11,590 nucleotides of DNA from assembly GCA_964566175.1 (NCBI GenBank), contig CAZMHU010000029.1, positions 1-11,590 of the forward strand, given 5' to 3'. The notes under the pieces are model-generated. The model had not been told where the DNA came from and made no database searches. It saw only the letters and a list, made by a program, of their open reading frames with translations. This document shows positions 6,131 to 11,590 of the stretch, in pieces (position 1 is the stretch's first letter; the number at the start of each line of letters is the position of its first letter). The position numbers were made by a program, and so were the translations under genes. Source of the DNA: SIG589 sp964566175 (GTDB taxonomy: Bacteria > Bacillota > Clostridia > Oscillospirales > Acutalibacteraceae).

Positions 6131-6375
6131 TCCGCCTTTGCTTTTTCAATGCGTTCGTTTGCCGCCGCTTTTCGTTTTTCGGCGACAGAAATAGCCTGTA
6201 TGCGCTCTTCGCTTAATTTTTCATTCGCACAACGTGCTCTTCCTTTGGCTTTCGCCTCTTCAAAGTTTGCTCTTGCTTCTGCCTTTGCCGCCTCAAAATT
6301 TGCTTTATCGACACTGTGTTGCTCCGCCGCCGATTTTTTCATATCGTCAAATACTTTTTTTAAAAAACCTTTCAT
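6127..6375 (-). CDS. Small charged helical protein with 11-residue repeats
   Basis: An 82-residue, Ala/Lys/Glu-rich protein that should be almost entirely helical. The N-terminus (MKGFLKKVFDDMKK) is an amphipathic basic helix that could bind membranes. Two adjacent 11-residue repeats follow at 25-35 (ANFEAAKAEAR) and 36-46 (ANFEEAKAKGR). The last third is again Lys/Glu/Ala helix. There is no signal peptide or transmembrane segment, and the only cysteine is C49. GGAAG lies 6 bases before the ATG at 6375. The gene has its own promoter with four candidate Pho half-sites, and its 3' end holds the first half-site of the next promoter. Eleven-residue periodicity is typical of LEA-like and membrane-surface-binding helices, but the resemblance is one of pattern only. 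The function is unknown; low sequence complexity makes homology calls unreliable. Confidence 0.78.
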   Translation of the reverse strand: MKGFLKKVFDDMKKSAAEQHSVDKANFEAAKAEARANFEEAKAKGRARCANEKLSEERIQAISVAEKRKAAANERIEKAKAD

Positions 6376-6401
6376 ATTTTTCTTCCTTTCGCGTTTTGTT
6401 G

Positions 6402-6418
6402 GGCATATTATATATGCC
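6402..6418. repeat. Inverted repeat covering the -10 of the helical-protein promoter
   Basis: GGCATAT (6402-6408) and ATATGCC (6412-6418) are perfect inverted arms around 3 bases, and the TATAAT lies inside. It could be an operator for a second, repressing regulator, or a chance palindrome in AT-rich DNA. Confidence 0.4.
6407..6412 (-). promoter_or_regulatory. -10 element of the 82-residue helical protein gene
   Basis: TATAAT on the - strand, with the ATG 32 bases downstream at 6375. The best -35 at the right distance (TTTCTT) is weak, consistent with activator dependence. Confidence 0.65.
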
Positions 6419-6421
6419 GTT

Positions 6422-6460
6422 TGTTTAAAAGAAATTTCCGAATTATTTAAGTTTTGTTAA
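6422..6460 (-). promoter_or_regulatory. Four-half-site candidate Pho box upstream of the 82-residue gene
   Basis: Reading the - strand: TTAACA (6460-6455), TAAATA (6449-6444), GAAATT (6438-6433) and TAAACA (6427-6422), each 11 bp apart, at -60 to -22 from the TATAAT at 6412. The promoter aligns without gaps to the one at 6077-6131, sharing ATTAACAAAAC and CGGAAA blocks and the same distance to the -10. It sits in the divergent region shared with the phosphate transporter. Confidence 0.7.
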
Positions 6461-6484
6461 TGTAAAAAATATACTCGTTTTTTC

Positions 6485-6513
6485 TTTACATTTTTATACT
6501 AATATGGTATAAA
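6485..6513 (+). promoter_or_regulatory. Promoter of the Pit-DUF47 operon
   Basis: TTTACA (6485-6490), a 17-base spacer and TATAAA (6508-6513) give a near-consensus sigma-A promoter about 30 bases before the chosen start codon. I see no 11-bp-spaced half-sites in this orientation, so expression may be largely constitutive, although the divergent box at 6422-6460 lies just upstream. Confidence 0.8.
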
Positions 6514-6544
6514 GATTGTGACAACAGAGCAGTTGGAGGTATAT

Positions 6545-7594
6545 ATGAGTTTTATTGAATTTATAAACCAAATGCTTAGTAATCCGATGCTTGCCGTTTC
6601 AACGCTTTTAACGCTGGGTGTTATTTTGGTAAACGGTTGGACAGATGCTCCAAATGCCATTGCCACCTGTGTTTCAACCCGTGCGATAGGCGTTCGCAAA
6701 GCGATTATTATGGCCGCTGTCTTCAATTTTTTGGGCGTGTTGGTTATGACAGGCATAAACGCATCGGTAGCCTTTACCATTTACAATATGGTGGACTTCG
6801 GCGGTGATGCACATCTTGCTCTTATTGCCCTTTGCGCGGCAATGGCGGCAATAGTAATTTGGGCAACCGTAGCTTGGTACTTCGGAATTCCGACAAGCGA
6901 AAGCCACGCACTTATTGCGGGTGTTTCGGGTGCCGCGGTGGCAATACAGAACAGTTTTTCCGGAATTAACGGTTCCGAATGGATAAAAGTTATATACGGC
7001 ATTTTTCTTTCAACGCTTTTAGGCTTTGTTTTGGGATTTATTTCTTCAAAGGTTACGGTTATGCTCTTCAAAAACCGAAACCGACTGAAATCCGAACGCT
7101 TTTTCTCGGGCGCACAGGTTGCCGGCGGTGCGGCAATGGCATTTATGCACGGCGCACAGGACGGACAGAAATTTATGGCGATTTTCCTACTCGGTGCGGC
7201 AATGGCAAACGGACAGGCTGAAACTACTTCTTTTTCCGTTCCCCTTTGGCTTATGGTGCTTTGCTCTGCCGTTATGGGTCTCGGCACATCGATAGGCGGT
7301 TACCGAATTATAAAATCCGTCGGTATGGATATGGTTAAACTCAAACCCTATCAAGGTTTTGCGGCTGATTTTTCCGCTACGATATGCTTGCTTTTATCAT
7401 CGCTCACCGGAATACCGGTTAGCACCACCCACACAAAGACAACTGCTATAATGGGTGTCGGCGCGGCTAAGAGAATCAGCAATGTCAACTGGAGTGTTGT
7501 AAAAGACCTTGTGCTCACGTGGGTTTGCACCTTCCCCGGATGCGGACTTTTGGGCTTTGGCATGGCAAAACTGTTTTTGACAATATTCGGATAA
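6545..7594 (+). CDS. pit: Inorganic phosphate transporter, PiT family
   Basis: Membrane carrier of 349 residues for low-affinity inorganic phosphate (or metal-phosphate) uptake driven by the ion gradient. The PiT/PHO4 family signature occurs in both halves. The N-terminal half has NGWTDAPNAIATC (30-42) and GIPTSESHALIAG (114-126); the C-terminal half has FMHGAQDGQKFMAIF (200-214) and GIPVSTTHTKTTAIMG (289-304). About ten hydrophobic segments surround these, with a basic cytosolic loop near 173-187. The start at 6545 follows GGAGG with 5 bases spacing; a GTG nine codons earlier has no such site. The gene for the usual DUF47 partner begins 18 bases downstream, so the two form an operon. It is divergent from genes carrying Pho-box-like promoters, which is the main reason for reading the whole locus as phosphate-related. 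Confidence 0.93.
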   Translation: MSFIEFINQMLSNPMLAVSTLLTLGVILVNGWTDAPNAIATCVSTRAIGVRKAIIMAAVFNFLGVLVMTGINASVAFTIYNMVDFGGDAHLALIALCAAMAAIVIWATVAWYFGIPTSESHALIAGVSGAAVAIQNSFSGINGSEWIKVIYGIFLSTLLGFVLGFISSKVTVMLFKNRNRLKSERFFSGAQVAGGAAMAFMHGAQDGQKFMAIFLLGAAMANGQAETTSFSVPLWLMVLCSAVMGLGTSIGGYRIIKSVGMDMVKLKPYQGFAADFSATICLLLSSLTGIPVSTTHTKTTAIMGVGAAKRISNVNWSVVKDLVLTWVCTFPGCGLLGFGMAKLFLTIFG

Positions 7595-7612
7595 AGCTAA
7601 GGAGAATTTGAT

Positions 7613-8233
7613 ATGGCTAAGAAAAACAACAACTATTTTGAACTTATAAAAAATCAAGCATCCTACTGCGTTAAAGCGTCCGCACTGCTTGAAAAAATTT
7701 TGCGCGACTTCGACGCCGACAAAATCGAAGATTACCGCGACCGTATGCACGAAATAGAGCACACCGCCGACAGCGTTCATCACGATATTTTAAACAAACT
7801 ATCAACCGAGTTTATTACCCCCATTGACCAAGAAGATATTCTTCTTTTGGTACAGATTATTGACGATATCACCGACGCGCTTGATGAGGTTATCCTTGAT
7901 ATTTATATGTACCGTATGCAAGAAATACCGGAAAAAGCCGCTGAACTCGCACGTGCGGTAAACCGCTGTGTAAACGCGATGTATGAGGCAACCGAAGAAC
8001 TTAAAAACTTTAAAAAGCCGACGGAACTTCATACCAAAATAATAAAAGTCAACGATACCGAAGGTGATGCCGACGATATCTACACCGAGGCAATTCGCGA
8101 ACTTTTCGGTGCAACCGATGACGTTAAAGCACTTATCGGCGGAAAAGCGGTTTACGAAGGTTTGGAAAACTGCTGTGACCTTTGCGAACACGCAACCGAT
8201 GTTATTTCACAGGTTATCATCAAAAACACATAA
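7613..8233 (+). CDS. DUF47 / PhoU-like Pit accessory protein
   Basis: Cytosolic all-helical protein of 206 residues belonging to the DUF47 family, distant relatives of PhoU that are typically encoded beside Pit transporters and are thought to regulate them. Visible features are long acidic helices with the metal-binding-like pattern seen in PhoU folds: HEIEHTADSVHHDI (~46-59), IDQEDILLLVQIIDDITDALDEVIL (~72-96) and the late ENCCDLCEHATDVISQVI (~185-202). The length is typical. GGAG at 7601-7604 lies 8 bases before the ATG, the gap to pit is 18 bases, and a terminator follows the stop at once. In this window it could also be a link between transporter and histidine kinase, as PhoU is in the Pst system; that is speculation. 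Confidence 0.9.
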   Translation: MAKKNNNYFELIKNQASYCVKASALLEKILRDFDADKIEDYRDRMHEIEHTADSVHHDILNKLSTEFITPIDQEDILLLVQIIDDITDALDEVILDIYMYRMQEIPEKAAELARAVNRCVNAMYEATEELKNFKKPTELHTKIIKVNDTEGDADDIYTEAIRELFGATDDVKALIGGKAVYEGLENCCDLCEHATDVISQVIIKNT

Positions 8234-8235
8234 AG

Positions 8236-8263
8236 AAAAGCGGGGATTAAATCCCCGCTTTTT
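8236..8263 (+). terminator. Rho-independent terminator after the Pit operon
   Basis: AAAAGCGGGGAT (8236-8247) pairs perfectly with its complement at 8251-8262 around TAA and is followed by TTGTTTTAATTTT. It begins 2 bases after the stop codon. The A-run on the other arm lets it also serve the convergent lipoprotein gene, which ends at 8276. Confidence 0.88.
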
Positions 8264-8275
8264 GTTTTAATTTTA

Positions 8276-8773
8276 CTACGCCCAAATATCCGGCACGCCT
8301 TCGGGTCTATTTCCTATTTGCATATCGCCCGAACCGCCCTGTATAACATCGTTACTGCTCACCGCAGACGAGTTGCTGTCTTTTGAAGAACTTGCCGCCG
8401 ATGAAGTTTCGTTTTTGCCGGACGATACCGACGTAGACGATACTTTGTCATTGCTCGACGAAGAACCGCTCACAGTACCGCTGTCTTGTTTTCCGCTTGA
8501 AGAAGGAACTTCGGTCTTATTTGATGTGGTATCGCCTTTTGTCGATGTTTTGCTTTCGTCTTTAACAGGCGTTGTCTTGCTTGATGAACCCTCAACATCG
8601 AAACTTCCGCTGTCGGTTCTGCTGTTTCCGCCCACAACACTGCTTTCAAGTGCCGCATATTCGGAACTGCCCATATGGTATTCACTACCGCTGTTTTTAT
8701 TTTTGCATCCGCCGAGAGCCAAAACAAATATAAGTGCCGTAAAGAGCATTGCTATTAAAATTTTCGTTTTCAT
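8276..8773 (-). CDS. Ser/Thr-rich surface lipoprotein of unknown function
   Basis: Predicted lipoprotein of 165 residues, anchored to the outer face of the membrane. The signal peptide is MKTK followed by a hydrophobic stretch to a lipobox LGGC, with the modified cysteine at residue 23. Almost all of the mature protein (about 30-145) is low-complexity Ser, Thr, Gly, Lys, Asp and Asn, with runs of SS and KTSTKGDTTSNKT-like segments, so it is probably disordered. Only the last ~20 residues (VIQGGSGDMQIGNRPEGVPD) look like a defined motif. The start at 8773 follows GGAGG 6 bases upstream; a longer frame from 8830 would run through the promoter. It is transcribed divergently from the glycoside hydrolase. 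The ordered tail might bind a ligand or partner, with the Ser-rich part as a spacer; this is inference. Confidence 0.8.
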   Translation of the reverse strand: MKTKILIAMLFTALIFVLALGGCKNKNSGSEYHMGSSEYAALESSVVGGNSRTDSGSFDVEGSSSKTTPVKDESKTSTKGDTTSNKTEVPSSSGKQDSGTVSGSSSSNDKVSSTSVSSGKNETSSAASSSKDSNSSAVSSNDVIQGGSGDMQIGNRPEGVPDIWA

Positions 8774-8801
8774 AAAATGCCTCCATTCGTAATCTAAATT
8801 T

Positions 8802-8830
8802 ATTATATAATATTTAGCATAGATTGTCAA
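8802..8830 (-). promoter_or_regulatory. Consensus promoter of the lipoprotein gene
   Basis: On the - strand: TTGACA (8830-8825), a 17-base spacer and TATAAT (8807-8802), matching the sigma-A consensus at every position. The predicted leader is about 22 bases. Confidence 0.9.
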
Positions 8831-8846
8831 TTTACTTAATTTGTAA

Positions 8847-8875
8847 TTGCTTTTATAGTCACATTGTTATATAAT
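8847..8875 (+). promoter_or_regulatory. Promoter of the glycoside hydrolase gene
   Basis: TTGCTT (8847-8852), a 17-base spacer and TATAAT (8870-8875). The -35 is weak and the -10 perfect. It lies back to back with the lipoprotein promoter. GGGAGG at 8897-8902 precedes the ATG at 8908. Confidence 0.65.
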
Positions 8876-8907
8876 TGTTTCAAAACATAAACTAATGGGA
8901 GGTTGTT

Positions 8908-10833
8908 ATGAAAGATTACAAACTTTTTTCGGACGGCAATTTTTTTATCGGTGTAAATTATTGGGCATCGAATGCCGGAATAAATATGTGGAACACATGG
9001 GACGAGAACGCGGTAATACGCGATCTTGACTTGCTTGTGAAGGCGAATATCCACGTTATAAGAATGTTTCCGCTGTGGTCGGACTTTCAGCCTATCGTAA
9101 TACGCTACAGCGGAAATCACAGCGTGAGAGATGTTGCGTTTGACGATTATCCCATGCCACACACAAAGGAAGCGACGGCGGGTGTTGACCCCGTGATGAT
9201 AGAGCGTTTTGAACGCGTGCTCGATTTGTGCGCCGAACGCAAAATATCCGTTATGGTCGGTCTCCTCACCGGTTGGATGAGCGGAAAACTTTATATTCCG
9301 CGTGCGCTCGAAGGTGTTAATCTGCTAAGCGACCCGTTAGCACTCAAATGGGAAATGAAATATATTAAATATCTAGTAAATCGCTTTAAAAGCCACCCCG
9401 CTATAGCCGCGTGGGATATCGGAAACGAGTGCAACTGTTTGGAAATCAATAACGATGCCGATTTGGCGTATGCTTGGTCGTGCACCATTACAAACGCAAT
9501 CCGTGCCGAGGACAATACCCACCCCGTAATATCGGGAATGCACGGTCTTGACCCCAACGGCACTTGGCGTCCGCAGGATCAGGGCGAGATTACCGATGTG
9601 CTCTGCACACACCCATATCCCGCTTTTACCGCATATTGTGATACCGACCCGATAAACCGTATGAAATCCGCTAACCACGCCGTTGCGGAGTCGCTGTTTT
9701 ACAGGGGTATCGGTCAAAAACCTTGCTTTGCCGAAGAAATCAATCTTTTAGGCCCGATGTTTGCAAACGAAGAACTCACCGCCGCCAATGCCGATATGGT
9801 TTTGTTCGGTCTTTGGGCACACAACTGTTTTGGTTATATGTGGTGGTGTGCCTGCAATCAAAGTTCCCTCTCAACCGCACCGTACGACTGGAATGCGCTT
9901 GAACGCGAACTCGCGCTGATATATGCCGACGGCACACACGTAAAGGCACTTGACAGTATGACCGCATTTTCGCACTTTACCGAGCGCATAGGAAAATTGC
10001 CGCCACGCATAATCGACGGTGTGTGTATAACCCTCCGCAACCAAGACACTTGGGCAACGGCATACGGCACGTTCTTGCTCGCGAAACAGGCGGGAATTGA
10101 AATTGAGTTTGTATATATGGATATGGAAATTCCCGAAGCCGATGTCTATTTCCTGTCTTCTCTCACCCTCTACGCCGAACCGACAAAACACCTCTGGCAC
10201 GACTTGCTTGACCGTGTTTATAACGATGGCGCAACACTCTATATTTCAATGGACGGCGGTATGCTTTCGGAATTTTCACAAGCAACCGGTTTTGAACTTG
10301 TTTCACGCTCGGTTCGCACCGTGCCACATATCACCGAAATCAACGGCAAAAGAACCGAACTGTTTCCGAAATACGATATGCGTCTTCGTGCCGCAGAGGC
10401 AGAACCGATCGCAACCCTCGCCGACGGCACACCGGTATTCGGCAAAAAGGCACACGGTAAGGGCACTGTTTATTTCATAAACGCACCGATAGAATACACC
10501 ACAGCAACACAGGCGGCCGTTACCGACGGTGACAGACATCAGCCGTATTATGAATTCTACAAGGCGATGAACATTAAAAACAGTGCGCGCGTTTCCGAAA
10601 AGAGCAGTCCGTTTGTCGGTTTAACGGAACACATTATAAACGAAAACGAACGCTATTTATTGCTTATCAACTACCTGCCGGAAGATAAAACCGAAAGTAT
10701 TACGTTGAACGGTTACAAGGCGGTATCGGTTGAAAGCGTATCACAAAACGCGACGATTGAAAACACAGACGGCGGTTTTTCCGTATTTTTGCCGAAGAAC
10801 AGCGGCGCTGTTGTTAAAATCGAAAAACTTTAG
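8908..10833 (+). CDS. Clan GH-A glycoside hydrolase, cytoplasmic
   Basis: A 641-residue protein with an N-terminal TIM-barrel of the GH5/GH42-like clan GH-A (about 10-350). The predicted acid/base is E174 in AAWDIGNECN, and the nucleophile is E276 or E277 in KPCFAEEINLLG. Other barrel features are IRMFPLWSDF near strand 2, HPYP (235-238) and the Trp-rich YMWWCACNQ near strand 8. Residues ~370-530 look like the Rossmann-like glutamine-amidotransferase-like domain seen after GH42-type barrels (AKQAGIEIEFVYM, YFLSSLTLY, GATLYISMDGG, GKGTVYFINAP), and the last ~80 residues form a small beta domain. There is no signal peptide, so it should act on imported oligosaccharides in the cytosol. The substrate (beta-mannoside, galactoside, glucoside or other) cannot be decided. 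GGGAGG lies 5 bases before the ATG. It is monocistronic with its own promoter and terminator; no transporter or sugar regulator is adjacent. Confidence 0.82.
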   Translation: MKDYKLFSDGNFFIGVNYWASNAGINMWNTWDENAVIRDLDLLVKANIHVIRMFPLWSDFQPIVIRYSGNHSVRDVAFDDYPMPHTKEATAGVDPVMIERFERVLDLCAERKISVMVGLLTGWMSGKLYIPRALEGVNLLSDPLALKWEMKYIKYLVNRFKSHPAIAAWDIGNECNCLEINNDADLAYAWSCTITNAIRAEDNTHPVISGMHGLDPNGTWRPQDQGEITDVLCTHPYPAFTAYCDTDPINRMKSANHAVAESLFYRGIGQKPCFAEEINLLGPMFANEELTAANADMVLFGLWAHNCFGYMWWCACNQSSLSTAPYDWNALERELALIYADGTHVKALDSMTAFSHFTERIGKLPPRIIDGVCITLRNQDTWATAYGTFLLAKQAGIEIEFVYMDMEIPEADVYFLSSLTLYAEPTKHLWHDLLDRVYNDGATLYISMDGGMLSEFSQATGFELVSRSVRTVPHITEINGKRTELFPKYDMRLRAAEAEPIATLADGTPVFGKKAHGKGTVYFINAPIEYTTATQAAVTDGDRHQPYYEFYKAMNIKNSARVSEKSSPFVGLTEHIINENERYLLLINYLPEDKTESITLNGYKAVSVESVSQNATIENTDGGFSVFLPKNSGAVVKIEKL

Positions 10834-10840
10834 AAAATAA

Positions 10841-10872
10841 AAAACAGGCTGTAAATATTTACAGCCTGTTTT
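10841..10872 (+). terminator. Rho-independent terminator after the glycoside hydrolase
   Basis: AAAACAGGCTGTAAA (10841-10855) and its exact complement (10858-10872) form a 15-bp near-perfect palindrome followed by a T-run (TTTTATTATA). It starts 8 bases after the stop. The A-run on the left also lets it stop transcription arriving on the - strand from the flavoprotein gene. Confidence 0.9.
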
Positions 10873-11008
10873 TTATTATACTGTTCTTTTGAGCAAACAT
10901 ACCGTCGCCACATGGGTCGAGAAAATGCCGTTAATGGCTTAAGTTGACGGAAACAAATCAACTCACTGTGTTGTAGAAAATATGTCTATCCTTATAAACC
11001 GGAATTTA

Positions 11009-11488
11009 TTATTGAGTTTTCTTTCTTGATTTTGCCGAGAAATTATTTATAGTAATCTTCATAACTTGAACGGTTTGTACCATTTGAGGAGTTATTGAAA
11101 ATTCTCGTCCAACTTGATTTTTCATTAAAAGATTAAGTCCACGAATTTTCTCCTGCGCATCTTTTACCAGTTCCACCATTCCACGCCCAATGACCGAAGC
11201 ATAATAAGTTCCATATTGGCATGGAACATCTTTTCCGGATACAATTTCCATATCCGCTTCCAATTCTATGCATGTATTCGGATTCACATGAATCAAATCA
11301 ATCTTATGTCCTTCCTTTGCTCCATGTGCATAAAAAACCAATACACCATCTTTATACTCATATCCATAATGCAAAGGGATTATATATGGATATTCTCCAT
11401 CAAATAGTCCCATACGCAAAACATTAGCTCGCTCAACGATATTTAACACTTCTGAAATTTCTTTGATTTCCCTGTCTTTTCTACGCAT
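11009..11488 (-). CDS. NimA-like / pyridoxamine 5'-phosphate oxidase family flavoprotein
   Basis: A 159-residue protein of the FMN-binding split-barrel superfamily. The order of elements is typical: N-terminal helix EISEVLNIVERANVLRMGLFD, the IPLHYGYEYKDGVLVFYAHGAKEGHK core (37-62, with H40 and the AHGAKEGHK phosphate/FMN-contact region), the NPNTCIELEAD strand, YGTYYASVIGRGMVELV (92-108) and a C-terminal strand VMKITINNFSAK. The length is typical. Members reduce or bind flavin/quinone substrates, and some confer 5-nitroimidazole resistance; sequence alone cannot say whether this one does. AAGGAGA lies 7 bases before the ATG at 11488. It is AT-rich compared with the genes to its left and stands alone, which may indicate separate acquisition. 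Transcription runs toward the terminator at 10841-10872. Confidence 0.88.
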   Translation of the reverse strand: MRRKDREIKEISEVLNIVERANVLRMGLFDGEYPYIIPLHYGYEYKDGVLVFYAHGAKEGHKIDLIHVNPNTCIELEADMEIVSGKDVPCQYGTYYASVIGRGMVELVKDAQEKIRGLNLLMKNQVGREFSITPQMVQTVQVMKITINNFSAKSRKKTQ

Positions 11489-11529
11489 ATCTTTATCTCC
11501 TTAAATTGCGTGTCTCGGTTGCTATGAAA

Positions 11530-11557
11530 ATTCTAATTAAAAATACAATCTTTCCAA
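11530..11557 (-). promoter_or_regulatory. Candidate promoter of the NimA-like gene
   Basis: On the - strand: TTGGAA (11557-11552), a 16-base spacer and TAGAAT (11535-11530), about 42 bases before the start codon. Both hexamers deviate from consensus, so this is a moderate call. Confidence 0.5.
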
Positions 11558-11581
11558 AACCCTTGATATTTCAAGGCTTTT
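11556..11581. repeat. Hairpin with A/T-run flanks at the right edge
   Basis: CCTTGA (11561-11566) and TCAAGG (11571-11576) form a 6-bp stem with loop TATT. A C-C mismatch separates it from AAAA on the left and TTTT on the right. It resembles a weak + strand terminator for a gene lying left of it, but none exists there; it could belong to a gene beyond the edge on the - strand. Confidence 0.45.
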
Positions 11582-11590
11582 CGCCTATCA

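Noticed and set aside
6048..6149. 34-residue N-terminal extension of the 121-residue membrane protein
   Set aside because: The extension covers the promoter and half-site array and has no ribosome site; AAGGAG precedes the inner ATG.
6781..7287. 168-codon - strand open frame inside pit
   Set aside because: A shadow of the Pit gene, whose family motifs are clear; the codon pattern and Pro/Cys-rich translation are unlike a real protein.
8373..8792. 139-codon + strand open frame opposite the lipoprotein
   Set aside because: It arises from the Ser-rich repeats read backwards; the - strand gene has a lipobox, ribosome site and perfect promoter.
10942..10963. AGTTGA/TCAACT inverted repeat downstream of the hydrolase terminator
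   Set aside because: Only 6 bp with a 10-base loop and no T-run; such a structure is expected by chance.
1..11590. CRISPR array, tRNA/rRNA genes, transposase, replication origin or riboswitch
   Set aside because: No regularly spaced repeats, tRNA-like T-loop segments, transposase or recombinase motifs, or recognisable riboswitch core were seen on reading both strands.

Overview
The window looks like Clostridia DNA, most likely from a gut-type member of the Oscillospiraceae/Ruminococcaceae. The signs are moderate GC, AGGAGG-type ribosome binding sites, textbook TTGACA/TATAAT promoters, an OmpR-family two-component system, a Gram-positive lipoprotein and a NimA-like flavoprotein. No ribosomal or other marker gene is present, so the taxonomy is inference.

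Left part (1-2097, + strand): four tightly packed genes, three of them unrecognised and the last a PPP-type metallophosphoesterase. Overlaps, short spacing and lack of housekeeping genes suggest accessory-element cargo. Bases 2098-2491 hold no convincing gene and may mark the edge of this block.

Central part (2492-8263): an apparent phosphate-related locus. On the - strand, one promoter drives a four-gene operon: response regulator, histidine kinase with almost no extracytoplasmic domain, multi-pass membrane protein and small two-helix membrane protein. It ends at a strong hairpin. Upstream on the same strand lie two small single genes: a paralog of the two-helix protein and a short charged helical protein. 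Their promoters carry four TTAACA-like half-sites at 11-bp steps, at identical positions (-60 to -22), which is the layout known for Bacillus PhoP boxes. Divergently on the + strand lies a Pit phosphate transporter with its DUF47/PhoU-like partner. The simplest reading is a PhoP/PhoR-type system controlling small membrane and helical proteins beside a phosphate transporter. This is the most interesting part of the window.

Right part (8276-11590): a Ser/Thr-rich lipoprotein (- strand) and a cytoplasmic clan GH-A glycoside hydrolase (+ strand) are transcribed divergently from adjacent promoters, and the hydrolase ends at a strong terminator. A more AT-rich tail carries a NimA-like/pyridoxamine-phosphate-oxidase-fold protein (- strand) and a hairpin at the edge, possibly another accessory piece.
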